Below the pieces are notes generated by a model. That model ran no database searches. It was not told the DNA's origin and saw nothing but the letters and a program-made list of their open reading frames with translations. Of a DNA stretch of 64,000 nucleotides, positions 1 through 10,097 are shown in pieces. The DNA is taken from the NCBI GenBank assembly GCA_900473685.1, contig UCNE01000010.1, positions 279,542 through 343,541 of the forward strand, written 5' to 3'. How positions within the stretch are numbered: position 1 is the first letter of the stretch; every line of letters starts with the position of its first letter. Source of the DNA: Hyphomicrobiales bacterium. Its GTDB lineage: Bacteria; Pseudomonadota; Alphaproteobacteria; Rhizobiales; Rhizobiaceae. Made by a program: the position numbers and the translations under genes.

Positions 1-1308
1 GGCACGATGATGCTGATCCGCAATGATGGCCAGCTGGTGCCGGTCTCGGCGCGGCTCCAGTCGATCCGCTGGGAAGACAAGAACGCGCTGATGATGGCGC
101 TTTCGGCAACGCAAACGGCGCCTGCCGCAGCAGAAATCCAGCCGGTCGACGCCGTTGAAGAACCTGCAGAAGCGCCGGAACTTCAGGCTTTGCGTATGGA
201 GGCGGAAGAACTCCATTCCATCCTCGAGACCGCAACGGACGGCGTCGTCGTCGTCGGTGCCGAGGGCGAAATCCGCTCGGTCAACCGCTCTGCCAGCGCC
301 CTGTTCAACTATGACGATGGAGAAATCCGCGGCAAGCCCTTTGCAATCCTGTTTGCCCATGAAAGCCAGAAAGCCGTTCTCGATTACCTCGCCGGCCTTT
401 CCGGCCATGGCGTCGCCAGCGTGCTGAACGATGGCCGCGAAGTCATCGGCCGCGAAGCGTCGGGCGGCTTCATCCCGCTGTTCATGACGATGGGCCGCCT
501 GTCCTCCTCCAACGGGTTTTGCGCCGTCATCCGCGACATCACCCAGTGGAAGCGGACGGAAGAGGAATTGCGCAACGCCAAGCGGGCCGCCGAAACCGCC
601 AATGCCCACAAGAGCGATTTCCTCGCCCGCGTCAGCCACGAAATCCGCACGCCGCTCAATGCGATCATCGGCTTTTCCGACATGATGGCGAGTGAGCATT
701 TCGGCCCGATCGGCAATCCACGTTATGTCGAATATGCCGGTGACATCGGCCGCTCCGGCCGCCATGTACTCGATATCGTCAACGATCTCCTGGATATCTC
801 GAAGATCGAAGCCGGCGAGATGGATCTGGAATTCACCGCCGTCGAGATCAACGATGCCGTCTCAGAAGCCGTGTCCCTGGTGCAGCCGCAGGCCAATAGC
901 CAGCGGGTGATCATCCGCACCTCGCTGTCGGGTTCGGTGCCGAACGTGGTTGCCGACAACCGCTCGATCAAGCAGATCGCGCTCAACATCCTGTCCAATG
1001 CCATCCGCTTCACCCCGTCCGGTGGCCAGATCGTCGTGTCGACCGCCTATGAAGCCAATGGCAGCGTCATCCTGCGCATCCGCGATACCGGCGTCGGCAT
1101 GACCCGCACCGAACTCGAGCAGGCGATGAAGCCGTTCCGCCAGGTGACCACCGGGGCCCGCAAGCGCGGCGACGGCACAGGCCTTGGGCTACCGCTGACC
1201 AAGGCGATGGCGGAAGCAAACCGGGCGCATTTCTCGATCAACTCGGCACCCAATGAAGGCACGCTGGTAGAGATCTCCTTCCCGTCGCAGCGGGTGCTGG
1301 CGAACTAG
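1..1308 (+). CDS. PAS-domain sensor histidine kinase, C-terminal part (5' end outside window)
   Basis: The reading frame is open to the left edge, so this is the C-terminal part of a larger kinase. Counting from the ATG at 7, a PAS-like domain lies at about residues 70-185, followed by a short coiled linker. The H box (RVSHEIRTPLNAIIGF) has its phospho-acceptor His near residue 211. The catalytic domain shows an N box (NILSNAIRF, near 327), G1 (DTGVGM, near 360), an F box (KPFRQV) and G2 (GTGLGL, near 391). The text after the H box (FGPIGN.RY...DI..SG.H...L.NDLLD.SKIEAG pattern) resembles the PdhS/PleC/DivJ group of alphaproteobacterial kinases, which act on DivK/PleD-type regulators. That group assignment is from family memory and is moderate; kinase identity is certain. 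Confidence 0.9.
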   Translation, partial: GTMMLIRNDGQLVPVSARLQSIRWEDKNALMMALSATQTAPAAAEIQPVDAVEEPAEAPELQALRMEAEELHSILETATDGVVVVGAEGEIRSVNRSASALFNYDDGEIRGKPFAILFAHESQKAVLDYLAGLSGHGVASVLNDGREVIGREASGGFIPLFMTMGRLSSSNGFCAVIRDITQWKRTEEELRNAKRAAETANAHKSDFLARVSHEIRTPLNAIIGFSDMMASEHFGPIGNPRYVEYAGDIGRSGRHVLDIVNDLLDISKIEAGEMDLEFTAVEINDAVSEAVSLVQPQANSQRVIIRTSLSGSVPNVVADNRSIKQIALNILSNAIRFTPSGGQIVVSTAYEANGSVILRIRDTGVGMTRTELEQAMKPFRQVTTGARKRGDGTGLGLPLTKAMAEANRAHFSINSAPNEGTLVEISFPSQRVLAN

Positions 1309-1339
1309 CCGAAAGCAGCCGATCCCTGGAAAAGCAGAC

Positions 1340-1368
1340 AAAAAAAGAGGCAGCTGGGAAGCTGCCTC
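1340..1368 (-). terminator. intrinsic terminator
   Basis: A perfect 8-bp stem GAGGCAGC/GCTGCCTC with a 6-nt loop is followed on the minus strand by seven T residues (1340-1346). It would end the candidate small RNA or read-through from the acetoacetyl-CoA synthetase gene. On the plus strand the stem lacks a T tract, so it is not a good terminator for the kinase gene. Confidence 0.75.
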
Positions 1369-1514
1369 GATAAGTTGAATGCTAAAACAGGTGCTCGAGA
1401 GGTAATGACATCATGTCTGTGCTGGCATCTCTGCCAAAGCCAACCCCACATCGGGTGGCCTCAAGTTGAGGTCACAATGCGCTGCCATTCGTAAACAAAA
1501 CCTTTCCACCAAAC
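1340..1514 (-). ncRNA. candidate small RNA or 3'-UTR-derived RNA
   Basis: The minus strand holds a run of short hairpins ending in a strong intrinsic terminator. In order they are a perfect CCTCAA/TTGAGG palindrome (1459-1471), a GCCA..CCC/GGG.GGC stem (about 1438-1460), TGGCA/TGCCA (1423-1436) and the terminator stem (1347-1368). A weak promoter-like TAAAAT (-10) lies at 1521-1526 with a TTAGGT-like -35 about 16 bp upstream, which would start RNA near 1514. No ORF with a ribosome binding site is evident. It follows the acetoacetyl-CoA synthetase gene on the same strand, so it may instead be that gene's structured 3' UTR. I do not recognise a named family. Confidence 0.4.
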
Positions 1515-1592
1515 CCGCCGATTTTAGCTATCGGACCGTAAGACCTAAGCTTTGGTTAATTCGGCAGGCTCGAAATCGTTAACGTGACGGGC

Positions 1593-3545
<1,953 letters not shown>

Positions 3546-3718
3546 TTTTTCCTCCGCTTCCCAAGCCAGCCTCTATATCATGCTGCGACGCAAGATAAAC
3601 AGGCCGCACAAATGATGGCTGTGGCAGTTGCGACATTTTGCGTGTCAACCGTTTGATTTCCGAGTAATGAAAGCCTATCCAGAGGCCTTCAAAACGATTG
3701 AAAGTGCCCCGGACGGCC

Positions 3719-5551
3719 ATGAGGCAATTCTTCACCATCGCCAGCAGAAAAATCGGATGGAAGGAATTCTTTCTATCACGGACCGTTGCCTGGCTGCTTG
3801 TCGGCGCGGTTGTCCTCACTGCGCTGTTCAAGATCGCCCTGCCGCTGTTCGTCTCGACCGCCAGCGTCAAGACGAACATGGAGAACGTGCTGTCGTCGTG
3901 GACGGGCGCCCGGGCCAATATTGGTGGCGCTCCGCAGATCAGCTTCTGGCCACATCCGGTCCTGACGCTGCGCAATGTCACGTTCGAAGGCGGTGATGCG
4001 GCAGCCCCCGAACTGCTGGCGAAGGCTGACGCGATTTCGGCCGGTTTCGACATTCTTGCCGCCCTGCGTGGCACTCCCATCTTTTACGACTTCCACCTGG
4101 TCAACCCGGTTTTCAAGGTGGAACGCCGGATGGACGGAACATTCAATTGGCGCCGTGCCGGATGGATGGCAGATGCCATCGCCGATGCCTCGGGCAAGAT
4201 GCCCTCCCCCGCCCGCAACACGCCGATCGGCGACATCGAGATCATCAACGGCACGCTCGAATCGACAGATCGTGTCACCTTCAGCGCCCATCGCGTCACG
4301 GCGATAACCGGTGCTGTACAATGGCGGACGCCGACCGCACGGCTGAATGCAAGTCTTTCCGCCGTGATGAACGGCCAGCCCGTCCAGTGGTCCATCACGT
4401 GCGACGAACCGCTAATGCTGCTATCGGGCCAGAACGGCACCCTCCAGACGGCGTTCAATTCCGCACCCCTCACCTTCAGTTTCGACGGTAACGGCAATAT
4501 TTCAAACCACCCCTTCGCCATCGGCCAGCTTCAGCTCAAGGCTAGATCGGCCAGTGCCCTTGAAGCCTGGTTCAATGGTGACCCGCTGCCGCCGGCGTCC
4601 ACCGGTGCCATCGCCGTCAACACCAGCATGACGATGTCGGCGCAGGCCTGGAAAATGGACAATCTTTCGCTGTCTCTGGATGATTCCAATGCCACCGGCG
4701 TTCTCGGCATTGCCTGGAACAGCACGCGCGGCCCGCGCATCGATGGCACGCTGGCCTTTGACCAGCTTGATCTGGCGCCGCTCGTTTCGTCCGTGCAAAC
4801 CGCGCAGTCCGGCTCCGCAATCCCCCTCGACAGGACACTGCTCAAGCAATTCAGCCTCGATCTTCGCCTGTCGGCGCAGGAGGTCAGCTACGGCGCGGCG
4901 GCCCTGACCGATGTCGCCGCCGGTGTCATGGTGGAAAATGGCCGTGCATCCATCGATATCGGCGACGGTACCTTTGCCGGTGGCACGATCAGCGGCCGCA
5001 TCGCTTTGGCCAACGGCGACACCGAAGGTGGACAGATGCAGTTCGCCCTGAAGAATGCCGACCTCGCCCCCGTTGCGGCAAGCCTCGGACTGACGGGGCC
5101 ACTGCCGCTGGGCCGGGGTGTTCTGAGCGTCGATCTATCGGCCGATAGTCCCTTGCAGACACTGACCAAGGACGGCATTTCCGGCGAAATACGCTACTCG
5201 GCAAACAATGGCACCGTGGTGAATTTCGACCTGCCGGAATTCGAGCGGCTTGCCGCGCAGGGCCGCGCCTTCAGCATCAGCCACGCCACCAATGGCTCCT
5301 TCGCCTTTACGACAGCGGATATCGTCGCGACCTTGCGCAAGGGCGTTGCCGAACTGACGACGGCGGATATCACGGGCGAAGGCCGGACCCTGTCCCTTGC
5401 CGGGACCATTCCCGTCAGCAGTGGGACGCTGGCGCTTGCCGGGGCCGTCCGGGCTGGCGATAATCCGACGCCGGCCACGCGTTTCTTTGTCGATGGCTCC
5501 TGGCCGAACCCACTGATTTCACCGCTTCCTGCGATGGCCACACAGCCATAA
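3719..5551 (+). CDS. AsmA-like membrane-anchored protein
   Basis: About 610 residues with one N-terminal membrane helix (about residues 15-35, WLLVGAVVLTALFKIALPLFV) and a long exported beta-rich region. This is the AsmA/DUF3971 layout, now linked to lipid traffic between inner and outer membranes. Early residues (NIGGAPQISFWPHPVLTLRNV) match the AsmA pattern in which a set of proteins begin with a phrase about GxxxxSFxPxPxLxLxxV. C-terminal repeats of L/V-rich strands (for example GEIRYSANNGTVVNFDLP) also fit. An in-frame TTG at 3698 would add seven residues; the ATG at 3719 is chosen because it is a stronger start, although neither has a strong ribosome binding site. It is divergent from the synthetase gene. 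The substrate is not inferable. Confidence 0.8.
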   Translation: MRQFFTIASRKIGWKEFFLSRTVAWLLVGAVVLTALFKIALPLFVSTASVKTNMENVLSSWTGARANIGGAPQISFWPHPVLTLRNVTFEGGDAAAPELLAKADAISAGFDILAALRGTPIFYDFHLVNPVFKVERRMDGTFNWRRAGWMADAIADASGKMPSPARNTPIGDIEIINGTLESTDRVTFSAHRVTAITGAVQWRTPTARLNASLSAVMNGQPVQWSITCDEPLMLLSGQNGTLQTAFNSAPLTFSFDGNGNISNHPFAIGQLQLKARSASALEAWFNGDPLPPASTGAIAVNTSMTMSAQAWKMDNLSLSLDDSNATGVLGIAWNSTRGPRIDGTLAFDQLDLAPLVSSVQTAQSGSAIPLDRTLLKQFSLDLRLSAQEVSYGAAALTDVAAGVMVENGRASIDIGDGTFAGGTISGRIALANGDTEGGQMQFALKNADLAPVAASLGLTGPLPLGRGVLSVDLSADSPLQTLTKDGISGEIRYSANNGTVVNFDLPEFERLAAQGRAFSISHATNGSFAFTTADIVATLRKGVAELTTADITGEGRTLSLAGTIPVSSGTLALAGAVRAGDNPTPATRFFVDGSWPNPLISPLPAMATQP

Positions 5552-5687
5552 GCGGGACGGATCGGCCTGCCCCGGGCATGCTCAGAATATCAGCGCGCAA
5601 GCCTTCGAGCAGATGCAGCCGTGCTGTGTTTTCTTCGCACGAGAGAGAGAATACGAGCGCGACTGACGCGTCCACTCTCCGTTCAGA

Positions 5688-6503
5688 TCAGTGCGCGAAA
5701 GCGGCCTGCTCGTCCTTGACCCGCTGGATTTCGCGGCTGCGCGAAACCACCGAAGCAATCAGCACACCGATCGCGACGATGCCAATCAGGATGGTGCAGA
5801 CGGCGTTGATTTCCGGCGTCACGCCCAACCGGACCTGGCTGTAGATCCGCATCGGCAACGTGGTGGCGCCGGGGCCGGAGGTGAAGCTCGAAATCACCAG
5901 ATCGTCCAGCGACAGCGTGAAGGCGAGCACCCAACCGGAAAACACGGCGGGCGCGATCACCGGCAAGGTCACCTGCAGGAAGGTGGCGACCGGCGTGGCA
6001 CCGAGGTCCATTGCGGCCTCTTCGATCGAGCGGTCGAAGCTCAGGAGCCGGGACTGCACGACGACGGCGACGAAGCACATGGTGAAGGTGATATGCGCCA
6101 AAGTCAGCGTCCAGAAGCCCCGATCGAAACCGATGGCAACGAACAACAACAGCATCGACAGGCCGGTGATGACCTCCGGCATGACCAGCGGCGCGTAGAT
6201 CATGCCTGAAAACAGCATGCGGCCGCGAAACCGCGTGTAGCGGGTCATGGCGAGCGCCGCCAGCGTGCCGAGAACCGTGGCGACCGTTGCCGAAATCAGG
6301 CCAACGCGGATGGTGACCCAGGCGGCATCGAGCAGCGCCTGATTGTGGAACAGCTGCACATACCATTTGGTCGAGAAACCCGCCCAGACGGTAACAAGCT
6401 TGGACTCGTTGAAGGAGAAGACCACCAGCAACACGATCGGCAGATAGAGAAAGGCGAAGCCGATGACGATCGAGGCGATGTTGAAACGGGACCAGCGCTG
6501 CAT
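5688..6503 (-). CDS. potI: putrescine/spermidine ABC transporter permease
   Basis: Inner-membrane permease of 271 residues, the last gene of a four-gene polyamine transporter operon. It has about six membrane helices, starting with SIVIGFAFLYLPIVLLVVFSF. The ABC-permease EAA loop is present near the middle (SIEEAAMDLGATPVATFLQ). The ATG at 6503 is two bases after the stop of the upstream permease and is preceded by GGAGGGGA, so translation is likely coupled. A longer open frame running upstream is not used because it would overlap the previous gene completely. PotC/PotI-type assignment follows from homology style and from gene order; putrescine versus spermidine preference cannot be told from sequence alone. 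Confidence 0.9.
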   Translation of the reverse strand: MQRWSRFNIASIVIGFAFLYLPIVLLVVFSFNESKLVTVWAGFSTKWYVQLFHNQALLDAAWVTIRVGLISATVATVLGTLAALAMTRYTRFRGRMLFSGMIYAPLVMPEVITGLSMLLLFVAIGFDRGFWTLTLAHITFTMCFVAVVVQSRLLSFDRSIEEAAMDLGATPVATFLQVTLPVIAPAVFSGWVLAFTLSLDDLVISSFTSGPGATTLPMRIYSQVRLGVTPEINAVCTILIGIVAIGVLIASVVSRSREIQRVKDEQAAFAH

Positions 6504-6505
6504 GA

Positions 6506-7417
6506 CTATCTCCCCTCCGCGTCGGCTTTGGACTGCGCATGCTGGAAGAACATGATCGGCACCACCAGGATGAGCAGCAGAATGGTTGCCACCGCCGCCG
6601 AAACCGGCCAGTCGCGGTTGGCGTTGAACTCGTTCCACAAGGTCTTGCCGATCATCAGCGTCTCGGAACCGCCGAGCAGATCCGGGATAACGAATTCGCC
6701 GACGGCCGGAATGAAGACCAGCATGCAGCCGGCGACAACGCCGGGCAGCGACAGCGGAAACGTGACGCGCCAGAACGCCCGGATCGGCGTGCAGCCGAGA
6801 TCCTGGGCGGCCTCGGTCAGGCTGTGATCCATCTTTTCCAGCGAGGAATAGATCGGCAGCACCATGAACGGCAGGTAGGAATAGACGATACCGATATAGA
6901 TCGCCCAATTGGTGTTGAGGATGATCAGCGGCTGATCGATCACGCCGAGCGTCAAGAGCAGCTGGTTGAGCAGCCCTTCCGGCTTCAGGATGGCGATCCA
7001 AGCGTAGACGCGGATCAGGAAGCTCGTCCAGAACGGCAGGATCACCAGCATCAGCAGCGTCGGGCGGATCGTGTTGGGTGCCTGCGCCATGCCATAAGCC
7101 ACCGGATAGGCAATCAGCAGCGTCAGGAATGTCGAGACCCCGGCGATCCAGAGACTGGAGATATAGGCCTTGGTATAGAGCGCGTCCTCGGTCAGCCAGA
7201 TGTAGTTATCGATCGAGAACTGTTTGATATTGTCGATGATCCCGCCAAAACCGGAGGCGAGGTCGAACACCGGCAAATAGGGCGGCATCGCGACGGCGGT
7301 TTCCGACAGCGAAATGCGGATGACGATGAAGAACGGAATGAGGAAGAAAAACAGCAACCAGGCATAGGGGATGATGATCACCAGCCGGTTGAACAGGGCC
7401 GATCCGAATTTTGCCAT
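6506..7417 (-). CDS. potH: putrescine/spermidine ABC transporter permease
   Basis: Inner-membrane permease of 303 residues, partner of the next gene in the transporter channel. It opens with a membrane helix (LVIIIPYAWLLFFFLIPFFIVI) and a characteristic large periplasmic segment before the core helices. The EAA loop reads SLTEAAQDLGCTPIRAFWRVTFPLSLPG in two parts near residues 200-230. The ATG at 7417 is preceded by AAGGATTAAGGCC, which includes the stop of the ATPase gene four bases upstream. PotB/PotH family membership is clear from the sequence and the operon order binding protein, ATPase, permease, permease. Confidence 0.92.
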   Translation of the reverse strand: MAKFGSALFNRLVIIIPYAWLLFFFLIPFFIVIRISLSETAVAMPPYLPVFDLASGFGGIIDNIKQFSIDNYIWLTEDALYTKAYISSLWIAGVSTFLTLLIAYPVAYGMAQAPNTIRPTLLMLVILPFWTSFLIRVYAWIAILKPEGLLNQLLLTLGVIDQPLIILNTNWAIYIGIVYSYLPFMVLPIYSSLEKMDHSLTEAAQDLGCTPIRAFWRVTFPLSLPGVVAGCMLVFIPAVGEFVIPDLLGGSETLMIGKTLWNEFNANRDWPVSAAVATILLLILVVPIMFFQHAQSKADAEGR

Positions 7418-7421
7418 GGCC

Positions 7422-8567
7422 TTAATCCTTCAGCACGACGCCGGCATTTTCATCGAACGAAATCCAGACTTCCTGATCGTAACCGAGCGGATCCTCGACG
7501 GCGCGCACTGCATTGAGCGAAGAGGCCTTGATCACCTTGCCGTCCTTCAGCTTGACATGGAAAACCGTCATATCACCGAGATAGCCGATGTCCCAGATTT
7601 CGCCCTGTGCTGCATTGAGCGGCGCACAGGCCGGCCGGTCGCGGCCGACGCGGATCTTTTCCGGGCGCACGGCAAAGCCGGCCTTGGCGCCGACGGCCGG
7701 CGGTTCGGTCGAAGCGACGCGGACGGTGAAGCCGGTTTGCGTGGCGATCTCGGCGGTGCCATTGCCGGCGGATGAGACCGTGCCGTCGAAAATGTTCACA
7801 TCACCGATGAAATCGGCGACGAAACGCGAATTGGGCGCTTCGTAGATTTCCGGCGGTGTGGCCACCTGCACGACCTTGCCATGCGCCATGACGGCGATAC
7901 GGTCGGCCATGGTCATCGCCTCTTCCTGGTCGTGGGTCACAACGACGAAGGTCAGGCCGAGTTCCTGCTGCAGGTCCATCAATTCGAACTGGGTTTCCTC
8001 GCGCAGCTTCTTGTCGAGCGCGCCCAGTGGCTCATCCAGCAGAAGCACTTTCGGGCGCTTGGCGAGCGACCGGGCGAGTGCCACACGCTGGCGCTGGCCG
8101 CCGGAAAGCTGATGCGGCTTGCGCTTGGCAAACTTGTCGAGCTTGACCAGCTTCAGCATCTGGTCGACACGCGCGGCAATGTCGGCCTTCGGCATGCCGT
8201 CCTGCTTGAGGCCGAAGGCGATGTTGTTTTCGACCGTCATATGCGGAAACAGCGCGTAAGACTGGAACATCATGTTGACCGGCCGCTTGTAGGGCGGGAT
8301 GCCGGCAAGGCTCTGTCCATCCAGGATGATTTCACCCGATGTCGGCTGCTCGAAGCCGGCGAGCATTCGCAGCAGCGTTGACTTGCCGCAGCCGGACGCG
8401 CCGAGCAGAGCAAAGAATTCGCGCGGATAGATGTTGAGCGAGAGATCATCGACGGCAACGAAATCCCCAAACCTCTTGGTGACGTTCTTGACTGCGATGA
8501 ACGGTACGGATTTCGGATCGGTCCAGGGAGCAAAGGAACGCCGGATACTGCCAAGTGACTTCATCAT
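7422..8567 (-). CDS. potG: polyamine ABC transporter ATP-binding protein
   Basis: Cytoplasmic ATPase of 381 residues that powers the polyamine transporter. It has Walker A GASGCGKST (near residue 57), the signature LSGGQRQRVALARSL, Walker B VLLLDEPLGALD and a switch His in VVVTHDQEEA. A C-terminal TOBE-like domain (about residues 290-381) is typical of PotG/PotA proteins. Two adjacent Met codons give starts at 8567 or 8564; a GGGGATAG ribosome binding site fits either. It follows the binding-protein gene after a 91-base gap that contains a hairpin with a T tract. Confidence 0.93.
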   Translation of the reverse strand: MMKSLGSIRRSFAPWTDPKSVPFIAVKNVTKRFGDFVAVDDLSLNIYPREFFALLGASGCGKSTLLRMLAGFEQPTSGEIILDGQSLAGIPPYKRPVNMMFQSYALFPHMTVENNIAFGLKQDGMPKADIAARVDQMLKLVKLDKFAKRKPHQLSGGQRQRVALARSLAKRPKVLLLDEPLGALDKKLREETQFELMDLQQELGLTFVVVTHDQEEAMTMADRIAVMAHGKVVQVATPPEIYEAPNSRFVADFIGDVNIFDGTVSSAGNGTAEIATQTGFTVRVASTEPPAVGAKAGFAVRPEKIRVGRDRPACAPLNAAQGEIWDIGYLGDMTVFHVKLKDGKVIKASSLNAVRAVEDPLGYDQEVWISFDENAGVVLKD

Positions 8568-8612
8568 CTATCCCCAAATGACATGCACAAACGGCGCCGT
8601 CCCCAGCGCCAC

Positions 8613-8648
8613 AAAAGAAAATTGCCCGGATTTTCAGATCCGGGCAAT
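8613..8648 (-). terminator. intercistronic terminator/attenuator between potF and potG
   Basis: A perfect 11-bp stem ATTGCCCGGAT/ATCCGGGCAAT (8621-8648, 6-nt loop) begins about ten bases after the potF stop and is followed on the minus strand by TTTCTTTT. It should end many transcripts after the binding-protein gene, giving more binding protein than transporter core, and protect the upstream mRNA. Confidence 0.8.
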
Positions 8649-8658
8649 CCTTTTCGAG

Positions 8659-9753
8659 TTACTGGCCGGTGACCACTTTGGTCCAGAGCCGCGTCACCAG
8701 ACGCTGCGATTTGGCGTCGTAGGGCGTCACCGTAAACAGCTTGGCGAGCACCTCCGGCGTCGGATAGATCGCGGTGTCGTCAAGCACTTCCTTGTCGACG
8801 AACTGCTGCGATGCCTTATTGCCGTTGGCGTAGAACACCACGTTCGAGGCCTTGGCGACCACTTCCGGCTTCATCATGTAGTTCAGAAACTCGTGCGCTT
8901 CGGCGACATGCGGCGCATCGGCCGGAATGGCCATGACGTCGAACCACATCTGCGCGCCGGTCGGCGGGATGACATAGTTGACCGTCACACCAGCCTTGGC
9001 TTCGGCAGCGCGGTCACGGGCCTGGAAGACGTCGCCGGAATAACCGACGGCCAGGCAGATATCGCCGTTGGCCAGCGCATTGATATATTCCGACGAATGG
9101 AACTTGCGAACGTAGGGACGGATCGACGTCAGAAGCTCTTCCGCCTTCTTCAGATCGTCCGGGGTGCGGCTATCGGGATCGAGGCCGAGATAAGCGAGCG
9201 CCGACGGTAGCACGTCCGAGGCCGAATCGAGGATGTGGATACCGCAATCCTTGAACTTTGCAGCCACTTCCGGCTTGAAGATCACGTCCCAGGTCGGCGC
9301 TTCGTCGGTGCCGAGGATCTGCTTCACCTTCTCGACGTTGTAGCCGATGCCGGTCGTACCCCACATGTAGTCGACGGCATATTCATTGCCGGGATCGTAT
9401 TTCTGGATGCGCTCGGAAATCACGTCCCACATGTTGGACAGGTTCGGCAGCTTCGACTTGTCGAGCTTCTGGAAGACGCCGGCTGCGATCTGGCGCTGCA
9501 GGAAGCTTGCCGTCGGCACGACGACGTCATAGCCGGTACCGCCCGCAAGCAGCTTGGTTTCGAGGATCTCGTTGCTGTCGAAGACGTCGTAAACGACCTT
9601 GATGCCGGTTTCCTTGGTGAAATCTTCGAGAATGCTGGCATCGATATAATCGGACCAGTTGTAGACATTGACCACGCGCTCCTGCGCGGTGGCAATCGTT
9701 GCGGACCCTGCGAGGATCAACGCGGCAAAGGCGGTGGCAATCGTACGCGACAT
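8659..9753 (-). CDS. potF: polyamine-binding periplasmic protein
   Basis: Extracellular solute-binding protein of 364 residues, first gene of the transporter operon. It has a signal peptide (about residues 1-23, cleavage near ATAQ) and a mature start of RVVNVYNWSDYID, the hallmark of PotF/PotD proteins. The WSDYI and later motifs (YDVVVPTASFLQRQI, YMWGTTGIGYN, YINALANGDICLAVGYSGD) are characteristic of putrescine-binding PotF. The ATG has AAGGGGA seven bases upstream. Binding of putrescine is the most likely activity, consistent with a probable putrescine catabolic pair at 20.3-23.0 kb. Confidence 0.93.
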   Translation of the reverse strand: MSRTIATAFAALILAGSATIATAQERVVNVYNWSDYIDASILEDFTKETGIKVVYDVFDSNEILETKLLAGGTGYDVVVPTASFLQRQIAAGVFQKLDKSKLPNLSNMWDVISERIQKYDPGNEYAVDYMWGTTGIGYNVEKVKQILGTDEAPTWDVIFKPEVAAKFKDCGIHILDSASDVLPSALAYLGLDPDSRTPDDLKKAEELLTSIRPYVRKFHSSEYINALANGDICLAVGYSGDVFQARDRAAEAKAGVTVNYVIPPTGAQMWFDVMAIPADAPHVAEAHEFLNYMMKPEVVAKASNVVFYANGNKASQQFVDKEVLDDTAIYPTPEVLAKLFTVTPYDAKSQRLVTRLWTKVVTGQ

Positions 9754-10097
9754 GGAATTCCCCTTGGTTTTATCGGGTCAGTCTAGGCATGCTGCCGTCG
9801 CCTGCCTGTCTGCCCCTCCGTATGCGCGCTTGGAAGGTAGGCATGTTTTCCAACAACCACAAGCGCTTTTACTGGTCCCACGCGAACCATCCATCGGCAT
9901 CTCAAATTTTAGCGGTCACTGGCAAAAGCCGAATCTTTTCAAGTGCAGCGCGGCTGTCCGTCAGCCGAGCGCCGCTGAAATGAACGCGGATTAACCATAA
10001 GCTTAGATCAAGCCGCATCGGCGGCGTTTACGATTGCTTAACCATGCCCGGAATGCGATTTTGCGCCGCAACGGTTGTGCGTTCGGAGTTGACCATC
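9754..10097. other. intergenic region between potF and a desaturase gene
   Basis: This 344-base stretch separates two divergent genes and must carry both promoters. Two TTAACCAT octamers (9991-9998 and 10038-10045), the CtrA half-site form, lie 47 bases apart in the half nearer the desaturase. I see no ORF with a ribosome binding site, no RNA gene and no terminator. The octamers are AT-rich and could be chance. Confidence 0.4.

Noticed and set aside
6504..7001. Upstream extension of the potI frame (437 codons in total)
   Set aside because: It would overlap potH almost fully; the internal ATG with GGAGGGGA gives the normal permease.
6539..7516. Plus-strand frame opposite potH
   Set aside because: The Asp/Arg/Gln-rich product is the antisense of hydrophobic membrane helices.
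9860..9885. AAGCGCTTTT near the potF promoter as another AglR site
   Set aside because: It lacks the full CAAAGCGCTTTG symmetry and is far from the agl genes.
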